From positions 1 to 10,469 of the forward strand of contig JAFLJW010000247.1 of NCBI GenBank assembly GCA_022712815.1: 10,469 nucleotides of DNA, given 5' to 3'. Shown here one piece after another: positions 1-6,598 of the stretch; within the stretch, counting starts at the first letter, position 1; the number at the start of each line of letters is the position of its first letter. Below the pieces are notes generated by a model that saw nothing but the letters and a program-made list of their open reading frames with translations, did not search any database and was not told where the DNA came from. This DNA comes from Pseudodesulfovibrio sp. (GTDB taxonomy: Bacteria; Desulfobacterota; Desulfovibrionia; Desulfovibrionales; Desulfovibrionaceae). Made by a program: the position numbers and the translations under genes.

Positions 1-263
1 TTGATGGTGATGGTGATGGTCGCATCGGCTTTGTTCTGATCGTCCACCCAGGTGATGGTGCCGCGGTTGGTCAGCTCATCGCGCAGGACTTTGCGGATAC
101 GTGGTTCGAGCCATGAAAGGGTCGTGGGGTTGGTCACCCCGGATATGGCGAGGGTCCGGTACTCAGGCGTGAGCACGGAGTTGCTGCCTTCACCAAACCC
201 GTAACCGCCGCAGGCAGCAAGAAAGAGTGGTAGCAGTATTGCCATGTATCGAAGAGCTTTCAT
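1..263 (-). CDS. lptE: LptE-like LPS-assembly outer-membrane lipoprotein (partial, 3' end beyond the left edge)
   Basis: Only the first 87 codons are in the window. They begin with ATG at 263-261, preceded by GGAG at 271-274 with a 7-base spacer. The product starts with a short basic n-region (MKALRY), a hydrophobic stretch, and a clean lipobox LAAC with the lipidated Cys at residue 18, followed by GGYGFG. This is typical of LptE, the lipoprotein that plugs the LptD barrel and helps insert lipopolysaccharide in the outer leaflet. The rest of the visible part (a strand-rich segment with LTPEYRTLAISGVTNPT, then a helix LEPRIRKVLRDELTNRG, then alternating T/I residues) agrees with the alpha/beta fold of the family. 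In E. coli lptE lies directly after leuS; here wtpA intervenes. Lipoprotein status is certain from sequence; the LptE identity rests on lipobox, fold pattern and synteny, because the C-terminal half cannot be seen. Confidence 0.7.
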   Translation of the reverse strand, partial: MKALRYMAILLPLFLAACGGYGFGEGSNSVLTPEYRTLAISGVTNPTTLSWLEPRIRKVLRDELTNRGTITWVDDQNKADATITITI

Positions 264-394
264 TAATATTCTCCAGATGATCGATGTCTGGCAGGGATGG
301 TACTTGGAATCCGGGGAAGAGTAAATGAAGGATGGAGGAATTGAAATGTCTGACAAGAAAGAAAGTGAAAGCAAAGGTCTTGTCAATATTGCAG
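264..394 (-). promoter_or_regulatory. lptE upstream region with weak candidate promoter
   Basis: The region between the wtpA terminator and lptE must hold the lptE promoter if that terminator is efficient. A perfect TTGACA -35 hexamer reads on the minus strand at 381-386. The -10 positions 16-17 bases downstream (TTTCTT or TTCTTT) are poor matches, so this is only a candidate. A small plus-strand open frame crosses here but has no coding character. Nothing else is evident. Confidence 0.25.
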
Positions 395-429
395 AAAAAA
401 GGCCGGGGAGGTTAATACCCCCCCCCGGC
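395..429 (-). terminator. Rho-independent terminator of wtpA
   Basis: On the minus strand, a 10-bp stem (arms at 420-429 and 402-411, containing one G-U pair) encloses an 8-base loop and is followed by C and six T at 395-400. The outer seven pairs are all G-C. It starts 26 bases past the wtpA stop codon, so it ends the wtpA transcript and separates it from lptE. Confidence 0.85.
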
Positions 430-454
430 AAAAGCCATTACATGTATTTGCTTC

Positions 455-1441
455 TTATTTGGCAGCTTCGACTAATCCCCTCAGGCTTTCAGGGAGTTTT
501 CCCATCATGTCTGCGGGAGTTTTGACTGGTACGAAAGGAGGTTGTCCCATGTCTTTCAGAACTTTAAGACCGCCTTCCTGGTCGAAAAGGTAGGCAAGGA
601 AGGCTTCGGCGGCCTCCCGGTTCCGGGCTTTGTCAAGCAGGGTTACGCCATATGTGATGGATTTTCCAATCCGGTCGATGGTCGTACCGGCAGTCTTGCC
701 AGTGACGGTCACGACGGCCTGCTTGTAGAAAGGATTCAATGCGATGTCGCTTAAGTTGATGTGCTTGTCGAGCGGGACGTATTTGAGGCCGTGCTGGACT
801 GCAACAGAGAGGTACTCAAAGGCGTAATCCATTTTACCGTTTTTCAGCAGGGCAACAAGTTCTTTGGCTTTGGGTTTGACATTCTCGATGGGGCGGTTGG
901 CCATGGTTGCATCGAAAAGGCCAGGCTTGTCGTAAAATAATTCAGCCAGTTGCAAAACCATGACGCTTCTGTATCCGCATGGGTCTAGATTGGGATCGGA
1001 ATGGCCCCATACTACATCTTTTTCTTGCAGGATTTCATACCAGTTGGTCGGAGTGATTTTATCGGCCATGCGGCTCTTGGCCGTGTAGCAGAGTACAATT
1101 TGATTGGCGGCGAACCGAACATTCCAGGACGCAAATTTCGGAATCAGGTTCTTGTCGATAACCACATAGTCGGCGGAAGCCATGATATCAGCCGTCTCAC
1201 CGTTTTCGGAGATAAGGCGGGCCATTTTGGTGCTGCCGCCAGCTTTGGTCACGATATCAACTTTCGGGTACTTTGCCTTGAATTCTTCCGCCATTTTTTT
1301 GAAGGGAACAGTCAGGCTGCCTGCATGGTAGATTGTCAGCGTGCCGGAAGGTTGGGCCATGGCAGGCATTGCGGAGCAGAGGAACATGGCACAGGCCAGC
1401 AGCACCAGTGTGAACTTGGATATCAATGTACTAAAAAACAC
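455..1441 (-). CDS. wtpA: Tungstate/molybdate ABC transporter substrate-binding protein, WtpA type
   Basis: Periplasmic protein of 328 aa that should bind tungstate or molybdate and hand it to an ABC permease, supplying the metal for molybdopterin enzymes such as formate dehydrogenases. The start is GTG at 1441: AAGGAG (1448-1453) lies 6 bases upstream, and it gives a good signal peptide ending AMA before Q30. A TTG at 1498 would add 19 poor residues. Family marks are IYHAGSLTVPF just after cleavage, GSTKMARLI, SADYVVI, the WtpA signature DPNLDPCGYRS (Asp153) and FEYLSVA (Glu209). The last two correspond, by motif, to the Asp and Glu that complete octahedral oxyanion coordination in archaeal ModA/WtpA. 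An LLAC lipobox-like string (Cys17) lies inside the signal peptide, so lipid anchoring is possible but less likely. No permease or ATPase gene is adjacent. Tungstate versus molybdate preference cannot be settled from sequence. Confidence 0.88.
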   Translation of the reverse strand: MFFSTLISKFTLVLLACAMFLCSAMPAMAQPSGTLTIYHAGSLTVPFKKMAEEFKAKYPKVDIVTKAGGSTKMARLISENGETADIMASADYVVIDKNLIPKFASWNVRFAANQIVLCYTAKSRMADKITPTNWYEILQEKDVVWGHSDPNLDPCGYRSVMVLQLAELFYDKPGLFDATMANRPIENVKPKAKELVALLKNGKMDYAFEYLSVAVQHGLKYVPLDKHINLSDIALNPFYKQAVVTVTGKTAGTTIDRIGKSITYGVTLLDKARNREAAEAFLAYLFDQEGGLKVLKDMGQPPFVPVKTPADMMGKLPESLRGLVEAAK

Positions 1442-1471
1442 GGCAATCTCCTTATGTTTAGTTCGTGTGGT

Positions 1472-1498
1472 ATTATGCTTGTAATAGCATGATTGCAA
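1472..1498 (-). promoter_or_regulatory. Candidate wtpA promoter overlapped by an inverted repeat
   Basis: On the minus strand TTGCAA (1493-1498) and CATAAT (1472-1477, 5 of 6 matches to the -10 consensus) are separated by 15 bases, a short but usable spacer. The inverted repeat ATGCT-N6-AGCAT (1475-1490) fills the spacer and enters the -10. It is placed as an operator would be, for instance for a metal-oxyanion repressor. The promoter is needed because a strong terminator closes the leuS operon upstream. The regulator is not identified. Confidence 0.35.
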
Positions 1499-1540
1499 GA
1501 TGGGGAGTCTCTGCCGTCATTTGGCACAAGGTCAGGTTCC

Positions 1541-1573
1541 AAAAAAAAATAGGGAAAGCCAATGGCTCTCCCT
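1541..1573 (-). terminator. Rho-independent terminator of the ribBA-ribH-nusB-leuS operon
   Basis: On the minus strand arms at 1564-1573 and 1551-1560 form a 10-bp stem (AGGGAGAGCC with GGCTTTCCCT, one G-U pair) around a 3-base loop, followed by a run of T (1541-1549 after one intervening A). It lies 27 bases after the leuS stop codon. It ends the operon and isolates wtpA. Confidence 0.9.
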
Positions 1574-1600
1574 GTTTTATTCTTGAGTGATATGCAGTGC

Positions 1601-4102
1601 TTAGTTTGCGACGATGTTCACCAGCTTGTTCGGAATGACAATCACCTTCCGAATCGTCTTGCCGTCGGTGTGGGCCATCACGTTTTCCAGCCCAAGGGCG
1701 ACTTTTTCGACCTCATCCTTGGGGGCATTGTTCGCCATCTGGAATTTGGCGCGCATCTTACCGTTGACCTGAACGATCAGCGTTACCTCATCCTTGATCA
1801 GGGCGGCTTCGTCGTAGGTCGGCCATGGCTGTTTGGTCAGGGTGGTTGTGTGCCCGAGCGCCTGCCACAACTCCTCGCAGACGTGCGGGGTGATGGGCGA
1901 GAGCAGGGTCACGGCGGTTGCAATGGCAGAGGAGAGAGCCTTGGGATCAGCGTCTTTCAGAGCTTCCCTGAGTCCGTATATCTCATTGACCAGCTCCATG
2001 ACCGCCGCGATGACGGTGTTGAACTGGAATTCGTTTTCAATGTCGCGGGTGGCCCGGCGAACCGTGTCGTGCTCCTTGAAACGGAGCTGTTTGGCCGCGT
2101 CGATCTGCGGATCGTTGGAGGAAGCCGGTTGCACGGCCTGAAGCTTGTCTTCCAGTCCCTCGACCAAACGCCAGAGGCGGCTGAGGAAGCGGAACGCGCC
2201 CTCGATGCCCTGATCCGACCATTCCAGTTCCTTGACCGGCGGGGACGCAAAAAGGATGAACAGGCGGGTGGCATCCGCGCCATACCTGTTGATCATGGAA
2301 TTTGGGTCCACCGTGTTGCCTTTGGACTTGGACATCTTGCCGCCGTCCTTCAGGACCATGCCCTGAGTGAGCAGGTTGGCAAAAGGCTCGGTGGTTTTGA
2401 TGAAACCAGTGTCGCGCAGGGCCTTGGTAAAGAACCGAGAGTAGAGCAGATGCAGGATGGCATGTTCGATACCTCCGATATACTGGTCAACATTCATCCA
2501 GTAATCAGTGGCCTCCTGACTGAAAGGCTCGGTCTCGTTCCTGGGGTCGCAATAGCGCATATAGTACCAGGATGACTCGAAAAATGTATCAAATGTATCG
2601 GTTTCACGACGGGCAGCCTTGCCGCATTTAGGACATTCGCAATTGACGAATTCCTCCATCTGCGGGAGCGGTGATTTGCCGTCGGCGCGGACCTGAGCGT
2701 TTTCCGGCAGGATTAGCGGGAGCTGGTCTTCGGGGACCGGTACGATTCCACAATCGTCGCAGTAGATGATCGGGATGGGTGCGCCCCAGAACCGCTGGCG
2801 GGAGATATTCCAGTCGCGCAGGCGGTAATTGACGGACATCGTACCCAGCCCGGATTTGTCCAGATGCTCGACAATGGCCTTTTTGGCAGACTCGTTTTCC
2901 ATGCCGTTGAAATCACCTGAATTGACGAGAATACCGGGTGCGGTATAGGCGGCTTCCATGGTGGATTCATTCAGGATTTCGCCCTTGTCGTGCAGCTCGA
3001 CCGGGTTGATGACGGTCTTGATTTCAAGCTTGTACTTCTTTGCAAACTCGAAATCGCGCTGGTCGTGGGCAGGGACGGCCATGACCGCGCCGGTGCCGTA
3101 TCCCATGAGCACGAAGTTGGCGATGAAGATGGGAATCTCCAGGCCGGTGATCGGGTTGATGCAATATTTGCCGGTGAAGATGCCTTCTTTTTCAAGATCC
3201 TCAGCCCCGCGTTTGATGCGGTCCATGTTCCTGATGTTGGTGATAAAGGCGTTGATTTCAGTCTTGTTGTCGGCATCCTTGGTGAGCGTTTCGACCATGG
3301 GATGCTCGGCGGCCACGGACATGAAAGTCGCACCGGAAATGGTGTCCGGGCGGGTGGTGAAGACCTTGATGGTCTCGTCCATATCCTTGACCTGGAAGGT
3401 CAGTTCCGCGCCGTAGCTCCTGCCAATCCAGTTGCGTTGCATGGTCAGCACGCGTTCGGGCCAGCCGGTGTCCAGAGTGTCGAGGTCTTTGAGCAGTTCG
3501 TCCGCGTAATCCGTGATGCGCAGGAACCACTGTTCCATGTCTTTTTGTTCGACTTCGGATTCGCAACGCCAGCACAGGCCGTCCACGACCTGTTCATTGG
3601 CGAGGACAGTATTGCAATCGGGGCACCAGTTCTGGGGCGAGTCCTTGCGGTAGGCCAGCCCTTTTTCAAGAAATTTCAGGAAGAACTTTTGTTCCCATTT
3701 GTAATATTCGGGACGGCAGGAAGCGATTTCACGCCGCCAGTCATAGGAGTAGCCGAGCCGCTGAAGCTGCTCGCGCATTTCTGAAATATTCTGGTAGGTC
3801 CATTTGGCCGGATGGGTCTTGTTCTTGATGGCCGCGTTTTCAGCGGGCAGGCCAAAGGCATCCCAGCCCATGGGATGCAGGACGTTGTAGCCCTGCATGG
3901 ACTTGAAACGGGCAACCACATCACCGATGGAGTAGTTGCGCACATGCCCCATGTGAATCTTTCCCGATGGGTAGGGGAACATCTCAAGCACGTAGTATTT
4001 TGGCTTGGACGGATCGACTTCAACTTCGAAGCAGCGGGAATCCTTCCAGATTTCCTGCCACTTCTTTTCAACCTCTTCCGGGGTATATTTGCCTAAAGCC
4101 AT
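1601..4102 (-). CDS. leuS: Leucyl-tRNA synthetase
   Basis: Class I aminoacyl-tRNA synthetase of 833 aa that charges tRNA-Leu with leucine in the cytoplasm; the length is normal for bacterial LeuRS. The HIGH-type motif is HMGH (residues 50-53, in PSGKIHMGHVRNYS) and the second signature is KMSKS (589-593). A CP1 editing domain lies between them, with the threonine-rich/TRPDT segment (TTRPDTISGATFMSVAAEHP) that removes mischarged amino acids. Zn-ribbon cysteine pairs appear at NWCPDC/CWRC and again at CDDC and CECPKC. The C-terminal domain has the usual VQVNGKMRAK. ATG at 4102 has GAGG 8 bases upstream, and this ribosome site overlaps the end of nusB, 10 bases away, so the two genes are co-transcribed and probably translationally coupled. 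All expected motifs are present; nothing unusual was seen. Confidence 0.98.
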   Translation of the reverse strand: MALGKYTPEEVEKKWQEIWKDSRCFEVEVDPSKPKYYVLEMFPYPSGKIHMGHVRNYSIGDVVARFKSMQGYNVLHPMGWDAFGLPAENAAIKNKTHPAKWTYQNISEMREQLQRLGYSYDWRREIASCRPEYYKWEQKFFLKFLEKGLAYRKDSPQNWCPDCNTVLANEQVVDGLCWRCESEVEQKDMEQWFLRITDYADELLKDLDTLDTGWPERVLTMQRNWIGRSYGAELTFQVKDMDETIKVFTTRPDTISGATFMSVAAEHPMVETLTKDADNKTEINAFITNIRNMDRIKRGAEDLEKEGIFTGKYCINPITGLEIPIFIANFVLMGYGTGAVMAVPAHDQRDFEFAKKYKLEIKTVINPVELHDKGEILNESTMEAAYTAPGILVNSGDFNGMENESAKKAIVEHLDKSGLGTMSVNYRLRDWNISRQRFWGAPIPIIYCDDCGIVPVPEDQLPLILPENAQVRADGKSPLPQMEEFVNCECPKCGKAARRETDTFDTFFESSWYYMRYCDPRNETEPFSQEATDYWMNVDQYIGGIEHAILHLLYSRFFTKALRDTGFIKTTEPFANLLTQGMVLKDGGKMSKSKGNTVDPNSMINRYGADATRLFILFASPPVKELEWSDQGIEGAFRFLSRLWRLVEGLEDKLQAVQPASSNDPQIDAAKQLRFKEHDTVRRATRDIENEFQFNTVIAAVMELVNEIYGLREALKDADPKALSSAIATAVTLLSPITPHVCEELWQALGHTTTLTKQPWPTYDEAALIKDEVTLIVQVNGKMRAKFQMANNAPKDEVEKVALGLENVMAHTDGKTIRKVIVIPNKLVNIVAN

Positions 4103-4112
4103 AGGAGATTCC

Positions 4113-4586
4113 TCAAAAGGATTTTTTTATTTCAAACTTGCCGCTAGCTACGCTTTTGGCCACGCCATCGAGGATGCCGTTGATGAAACCGCGGGATTTA
4201 TCGTCGCCAAAGGTCTTGGACAGCTCTACGGCCTCATTGATACCTGCCCTGAGAGGCATTTCGGTGTAGATCATTTCGTAGATGGAAAGGCGCAGGATGG
4301 CGAGTTCCACAATGCCGATGCGTTTTATTTTCCAATGCTGGGAGTGCTCTTCGATGACCGAGTTTACGGCCTCAAGGCTGGCATCGACACCCATTACCAG
4401 AGCGTACGCGAAATCTCGTGCAGTCTCGGAACTCTGTTCCAGAACCAGTGGATTCTGGTCAAAGGATGTGACGATATCCACGGGGTTTTTCTTGTCCGTG
4501 AACTGAGTGCCGTAGAGTACCTGAAAGGCCAGAGCACGACCAATCCTGCGGATACCGGGCTTGTTGCCCTTTTTTTTCTTTGCCAT
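4113..4586 (-). CDS. nusB: Transcription antitermination factor NusB
   Basis: A 157-aa, all-helical RNA-binding protein which with NusE (ribosomal protein S10) recognises boxA in rRNA leaders and helps RNA polymerase resist termination. After a lysine-rich start (MAKKKK), typical NusB features follow: RRIGRALAFQVLYG near the N-terminus, then the C-terminal block IKRIGIVELAILRLSIYEMIY...GINEAVELSKTFGDDKSRGFINGILDGVAK, which is diagnostic. It starts 5 bases after the ribH stop. The nearest Shine-Dalgarno-like GGAG is 14 bases from the ATG inside ribH, so translation probably depends on ribosomes finishing ribH. The ribH-nusB pairing is common in bacteria. The codons for residues 3-6 form a run of eight A, a possible slippage site, but the frame is intact. 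Confidence 0.97.
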   Translation of the reverse strand: MAKKKKGNKPGIRRIGRALAFQVLYGTQFTDKKNPVDIVTSFDQNPLVLEQSSETARDFAYALVMGVDASLEAVNSVIEEHSQHWKIKRIGIVELAILRLSIYEMIYTEMPLRAGINEAVELSKTFGDDKSRGFINGILDGVAKSVASGKFEIKKSF

Positions 4587-4591
4587 GGAAT

Positions 4592-5059
4592 TTAGAGCTG
4601 CTCCAGAACACGGATGGTCTCAAGCAGGGCGGAAGCGGCTTCCACACCCTTGTTGCCGCCCTTGGAACCGGCACGTTCGATGGCCTGATCCAGAGAGTCG
4701 CACGTGAGCAGGCCAAATCCCATGGGGACGCCTGATTCCATGCTGGCCTGAGCCACGCCCTTGGCGCACTCATTACAGACATAGTCAAAGTGCGGGGTGG
4801 CACCACGGATGACTGCGCCAAGCACGACGATACCGTCGTAGTCGCCGGACCGGGACATCTTCTGGGCCGCGATGGGCAGCTCGAAAGCACCGGGCAGGCG
4901 AACCAGAGTCAGGTTGTCCCTGTCTCCGCCGTGGCGGACAAAATAATCTACGGCCCCGGAAATGAGCCGGTCAACGATGAAATCGTTGAAACGGGCAGCG
5001 ATGATGGCAATCTTCAGCCCCTTGGCGTCCAGTTGTCCTTCGATGGTCTTCAGGTGCAT
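4592..5059 (-). CDS. ribH: 6,7-dimethyl-8-ribityllumazine synthase
   Basis: A 155-aa enzyme that condenses 3,4-dihydroxy-2-butanone 4-phosphate (made by the RibB half of the neighbouring RibBA) with 5-amino-6-ribitylaminouracil to give lumazine, the direct precursor of riboflavin. Visible family motifs are the N-terminal strand IAIIAARFND, the substrate loop LPGAFELPIAAQ, the catalytic-His segment RGATPHFDYVCNE, and the phosphate-binding end RAGSKGGNKGVEAA. The length is standard for the icosahedral or pentameric lumazine synthases. ATG at 5059 has GGAG 8 bases upstream. Seventy-nine bases separate it from ribBA, more than between the other operon genes, and an internal promoter may sit there. 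Confidence 0.98.
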   Translation of the reverse strand: MHLKTIEGQLDAKGLKIAIIAARFNDFIVDRLISGAVDYFVRHGGDRDNLTLVRLPGAFELPIAAQKMSRSGDYDGIVVLGAVIRGATPHFDYVCNECAKGVAQASMESGVPMGFGLLTCDSLDQAIERAGSKGGNKGVEAASALLETIRVLEQL

Positions 5060-5087
5060 AGGTCTTTCTCCCTACTAGAATGAAATA

Positions 5088-5126
5088 TGTTGCAACAATA
5101 TGCGGTCAGGACGATGAAAAAGTCAA
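5088..5126 (-). promoter_or_regulatory. Candidate internal promoter before ribH with a 10-bp palindrome
   Basis: On the minus strand TTGACT (5121-5126) and CATATT (5097-5102) are separated by 18 bases, a moderate sigma-70-like match. The perfect palindrome TGTTGCAACA (5088-5097) abuts the -10 and would cover the start point. It could provide ribH-nusB-leuS expression independent of ribBA. Evidence is motif matching only. Confidence 0.25.
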
Positions 5127-5138
5127 CTTTCAAGGCTT

Positions 5139-6359
5139 TTAGCCCTTGGTCGGAGCAGCAACTTTGATCATGTGGTTCATCTTGTCGCGCTTGGTTTCAA
5201 GGTACTTCTTGTTGATCTCACAGGCGTCGATTTCAATAGATACCCGCTCGGTGACTTCCAGGCCGTATCCTTCCAGGCCAACCATTTTCTTTGGATTGTT
5301 GGTTATCAGTCTCATTTTGGAGACACCGAGGGCAACCAGAATCTGGGCACCAGTGCCGTACTCGCGCAGGTCAGCCGGGAAGCCGAGTTTTTCGTTGGCC
5401 TCAACCGTATCAAATCCCTGATCCTGAAGATGGTAGGCCTTGATCTTGTTGCCCAGGCCGATGCCGCGTCCTTCCTGACGCATGTAGACGAGAACTCCCT
5501 TGCCCTCATTTTTGATCATGCACATGGAATCCGCCAGTTGCGGGCCGCAATCACAGCGCAGGGAACCAAAGACATCGCCGGTCAGGCATTCGGAGTGAAC
5601 GCGAACCAGAGTCGGCTCGTCCGGGGTGATATCGCCCATATAGAGTGCAATATGCGTCTTGCCGTCGATTTCGGACTTGAAGGCCACGCTCTTGAAATTT
5701 CCCCAGCGGGTAGGCAGCTTGGCCTCGCCGACCTTGGTGACGGAATGTCCGCCGAACTTCATGCGATAGGCGATGAGGTCGGCGACCGAGCAAATCTTGA
5801 GGTCGTGTTTCTTTGCGTAGATTTCCAGATCCGGCATGCGGGACATGGAGCCGTCTTCGTTCATGATCTCGCAGATGACGGCTGCGGGTTTGAACCCGGC
5901 CAGACGAGCGATATCGGTGCCGCCCTCGGTTTGCCCGGCACGGACCAGAACTCCGCCGTTCTTGGCACGCAGGGGGAAAATGTGTCCGGGGGTGACGATG
6001 GAGTCGGCGTTGGCTCCGTCTTCCACCGCAGCCAGGACGGTGACGGCGCGGTCGGCGGCGGAAATACCGGTGGTCACGCCTTCACGGGCCTCGATGGAGA
6101 CCGTGAAATTGGTGCCGAATCCTGATTCGTTTTTCTTGGTCATCAGTTCGAGGCCAAGGCAGTCGGCCATTTCGTTGTTCATGGGCAGGCAGATCAGTCC
6201 ACGGCCATAAGTTGCCATGAAGTTGATGAGTTCAGGGGTGACTTTTTCGGCGGCGCAGACGAGATCGCCTTCGTTTTCGCGGTCCTCATCGTCCACCATG
6301 ATTACCATCTTGCCCTGGCGAATATCCTCGATGGCTTCTTCAATCTTGCATAGTGCCAT
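5139..6359 (-). CDS. ribBA: Bifunctional 3,4-dihydroxy-2-butanone-4-phosphate synthase / GTP cyclohydrolase II
   Basis: A 406-aa fusion carrying out the two entry reactions of riboflavin synthesis. The N-terminal RibB half (about 1-205) converts ribulose 5-phosphate to 3,4-dihydroxy-2-butanone 4-phosphate; it shows the acidic metal-binding loop DDEDREN (23-29), then TPGHIFPLRAKNGG and GQTEGGTDIARLAG. The C-terminal RibA half (about 207-400) opens GTP; it shows the zinc site HSEC...LRCDC (Cys258, Cys269, Cys271), the catalytic stretch MRQEGRGIGL and ITNNPKKM. Both active sites look complete, so both activities are expected. ATG at 6359 is preceded by GAGG with a rather long 10-base spacer and by a folded leader. 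It heads the operon: ribD and ribE, which also belong to this pathway, are not next to it in the window. Confidence 0.98.
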   Translation of the reverse strand: MALCKIEEAIEDIRQGKMVIMVDDEDRENEGDLVCAAEKVTPELINFMATYGRGLICLPMNNEMADCLGLELMTKKNESGFGTNFTVSIEAREGVTTGISAADRAVTVLAAVEDGANADSIVTPGHIFPLRAKNGGVLVRAGQTEGGTDIARLAGFKPAAVICEIMNEDGSMSRMPDLEIYAKKHDLKICSVADLIAYRMKFGGHSVTKVGEAKLPTRWGNFKSVAFKSEIDGKTHIALYMGDITPDEPTLVRVHSECLTGDVFGSLRCDCGPQLADSMCMIKNEGKGVLVYMRQEGRGIGLGNKIKAYHLQDQGFDTVEANEKLGFPADLREYGTGAQILVALGVSKMRLITNNPKKMVGLEGYGLEVTERVSIEIDACEINKKYLETKRDKMNHMIKVAAPTKG

Positions 6360-6598
6360 ATTTCAAATACCTCGTTAGTTCTGTTTTCCCGGAAACTTTT
6401 GTGGGACAGGCTTGCTGTTCCACTGCGGGGAACCCCACTACTTATCGCAAATGGTCTCGGTGGGAAAGGAGAAATTTCACGCAAAAAAAATCTGGCATAT
6501 CAATACAATACGACTCAGTGCCGATTAAATATCAATGCTGATCCTTCTGTCCTGTTTCGGGAATGTAGTCACTTGCGCCCCAAAGGCAATGATTCAGG
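6360..6598 (-). promoter_or_regulatory. ribBA upstream region with structured leader
   Basis: In the minus-strand RNA two strong hairpins stand one base apart: GTGGG-GTTC-CCCGC (6425-6438), and a 9-bp stem GTGGAACAG with CTGTCCCAC carrying one A-C mismatch and a 5-base loop (6401-6423). An upstream CCCAC (6460-6464) could instead pair with the GTGGG at 6434-6438, giving a competing fold. Further upstream a run of eight T (6483-6490) follows only a weak 4-bp GGCA/TGCC stem, so it is a poor terminator for the preceding cyclase gene. ATTGATAT occurs twice (6497-6504, 6529-6536). I do not find the conserved sequences of the FMN riboswitch. No promoter is clear. Confidence 0.4.

Noticed and set aside
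1..20. GATGGT tandem repeat at the left edge
   Set aside because: It is part of the lptE coding sequence encoding an alternating Thr-Ile strand; too short to be a repeat element or CRISPR.
325..525. Small plus-strand frame between lptE and wtpA
   Set aside because: It runs through the wtpA terminator hairpin and into the 3' end of wtpA in antisense; no homology and no convincing conservation signal.
1442..1498. TTG start at 1498 for wtpA
   Set aside because: It would add 19 polar residues before the signal peptide and would lie in the proposed -35. GTG at 1441 has an ideally spaced AAGGAG.
1562..2575. Long plus-strand open frame (337 codons) opposite leuS
   Set aside because: It lies entirely antisense to leuS, an intact gene with all family motifs. 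The translation has no recognisable domain and no ribosome site. Such shadows are expected in GC-rich coding DNA.
5172..6125. Plus-strand open frame (317 codons) opposite ribBA
   Set aside because: Antisense to ribBA, with no start signals and no family resemblance.
6360..6598. FMN riboswitch in front of ribBA
   Set aside because: The conserved blocks of the RFN element were looked for on the minus strand and were not found; the hairpins present do not form its six-helix arrangement.
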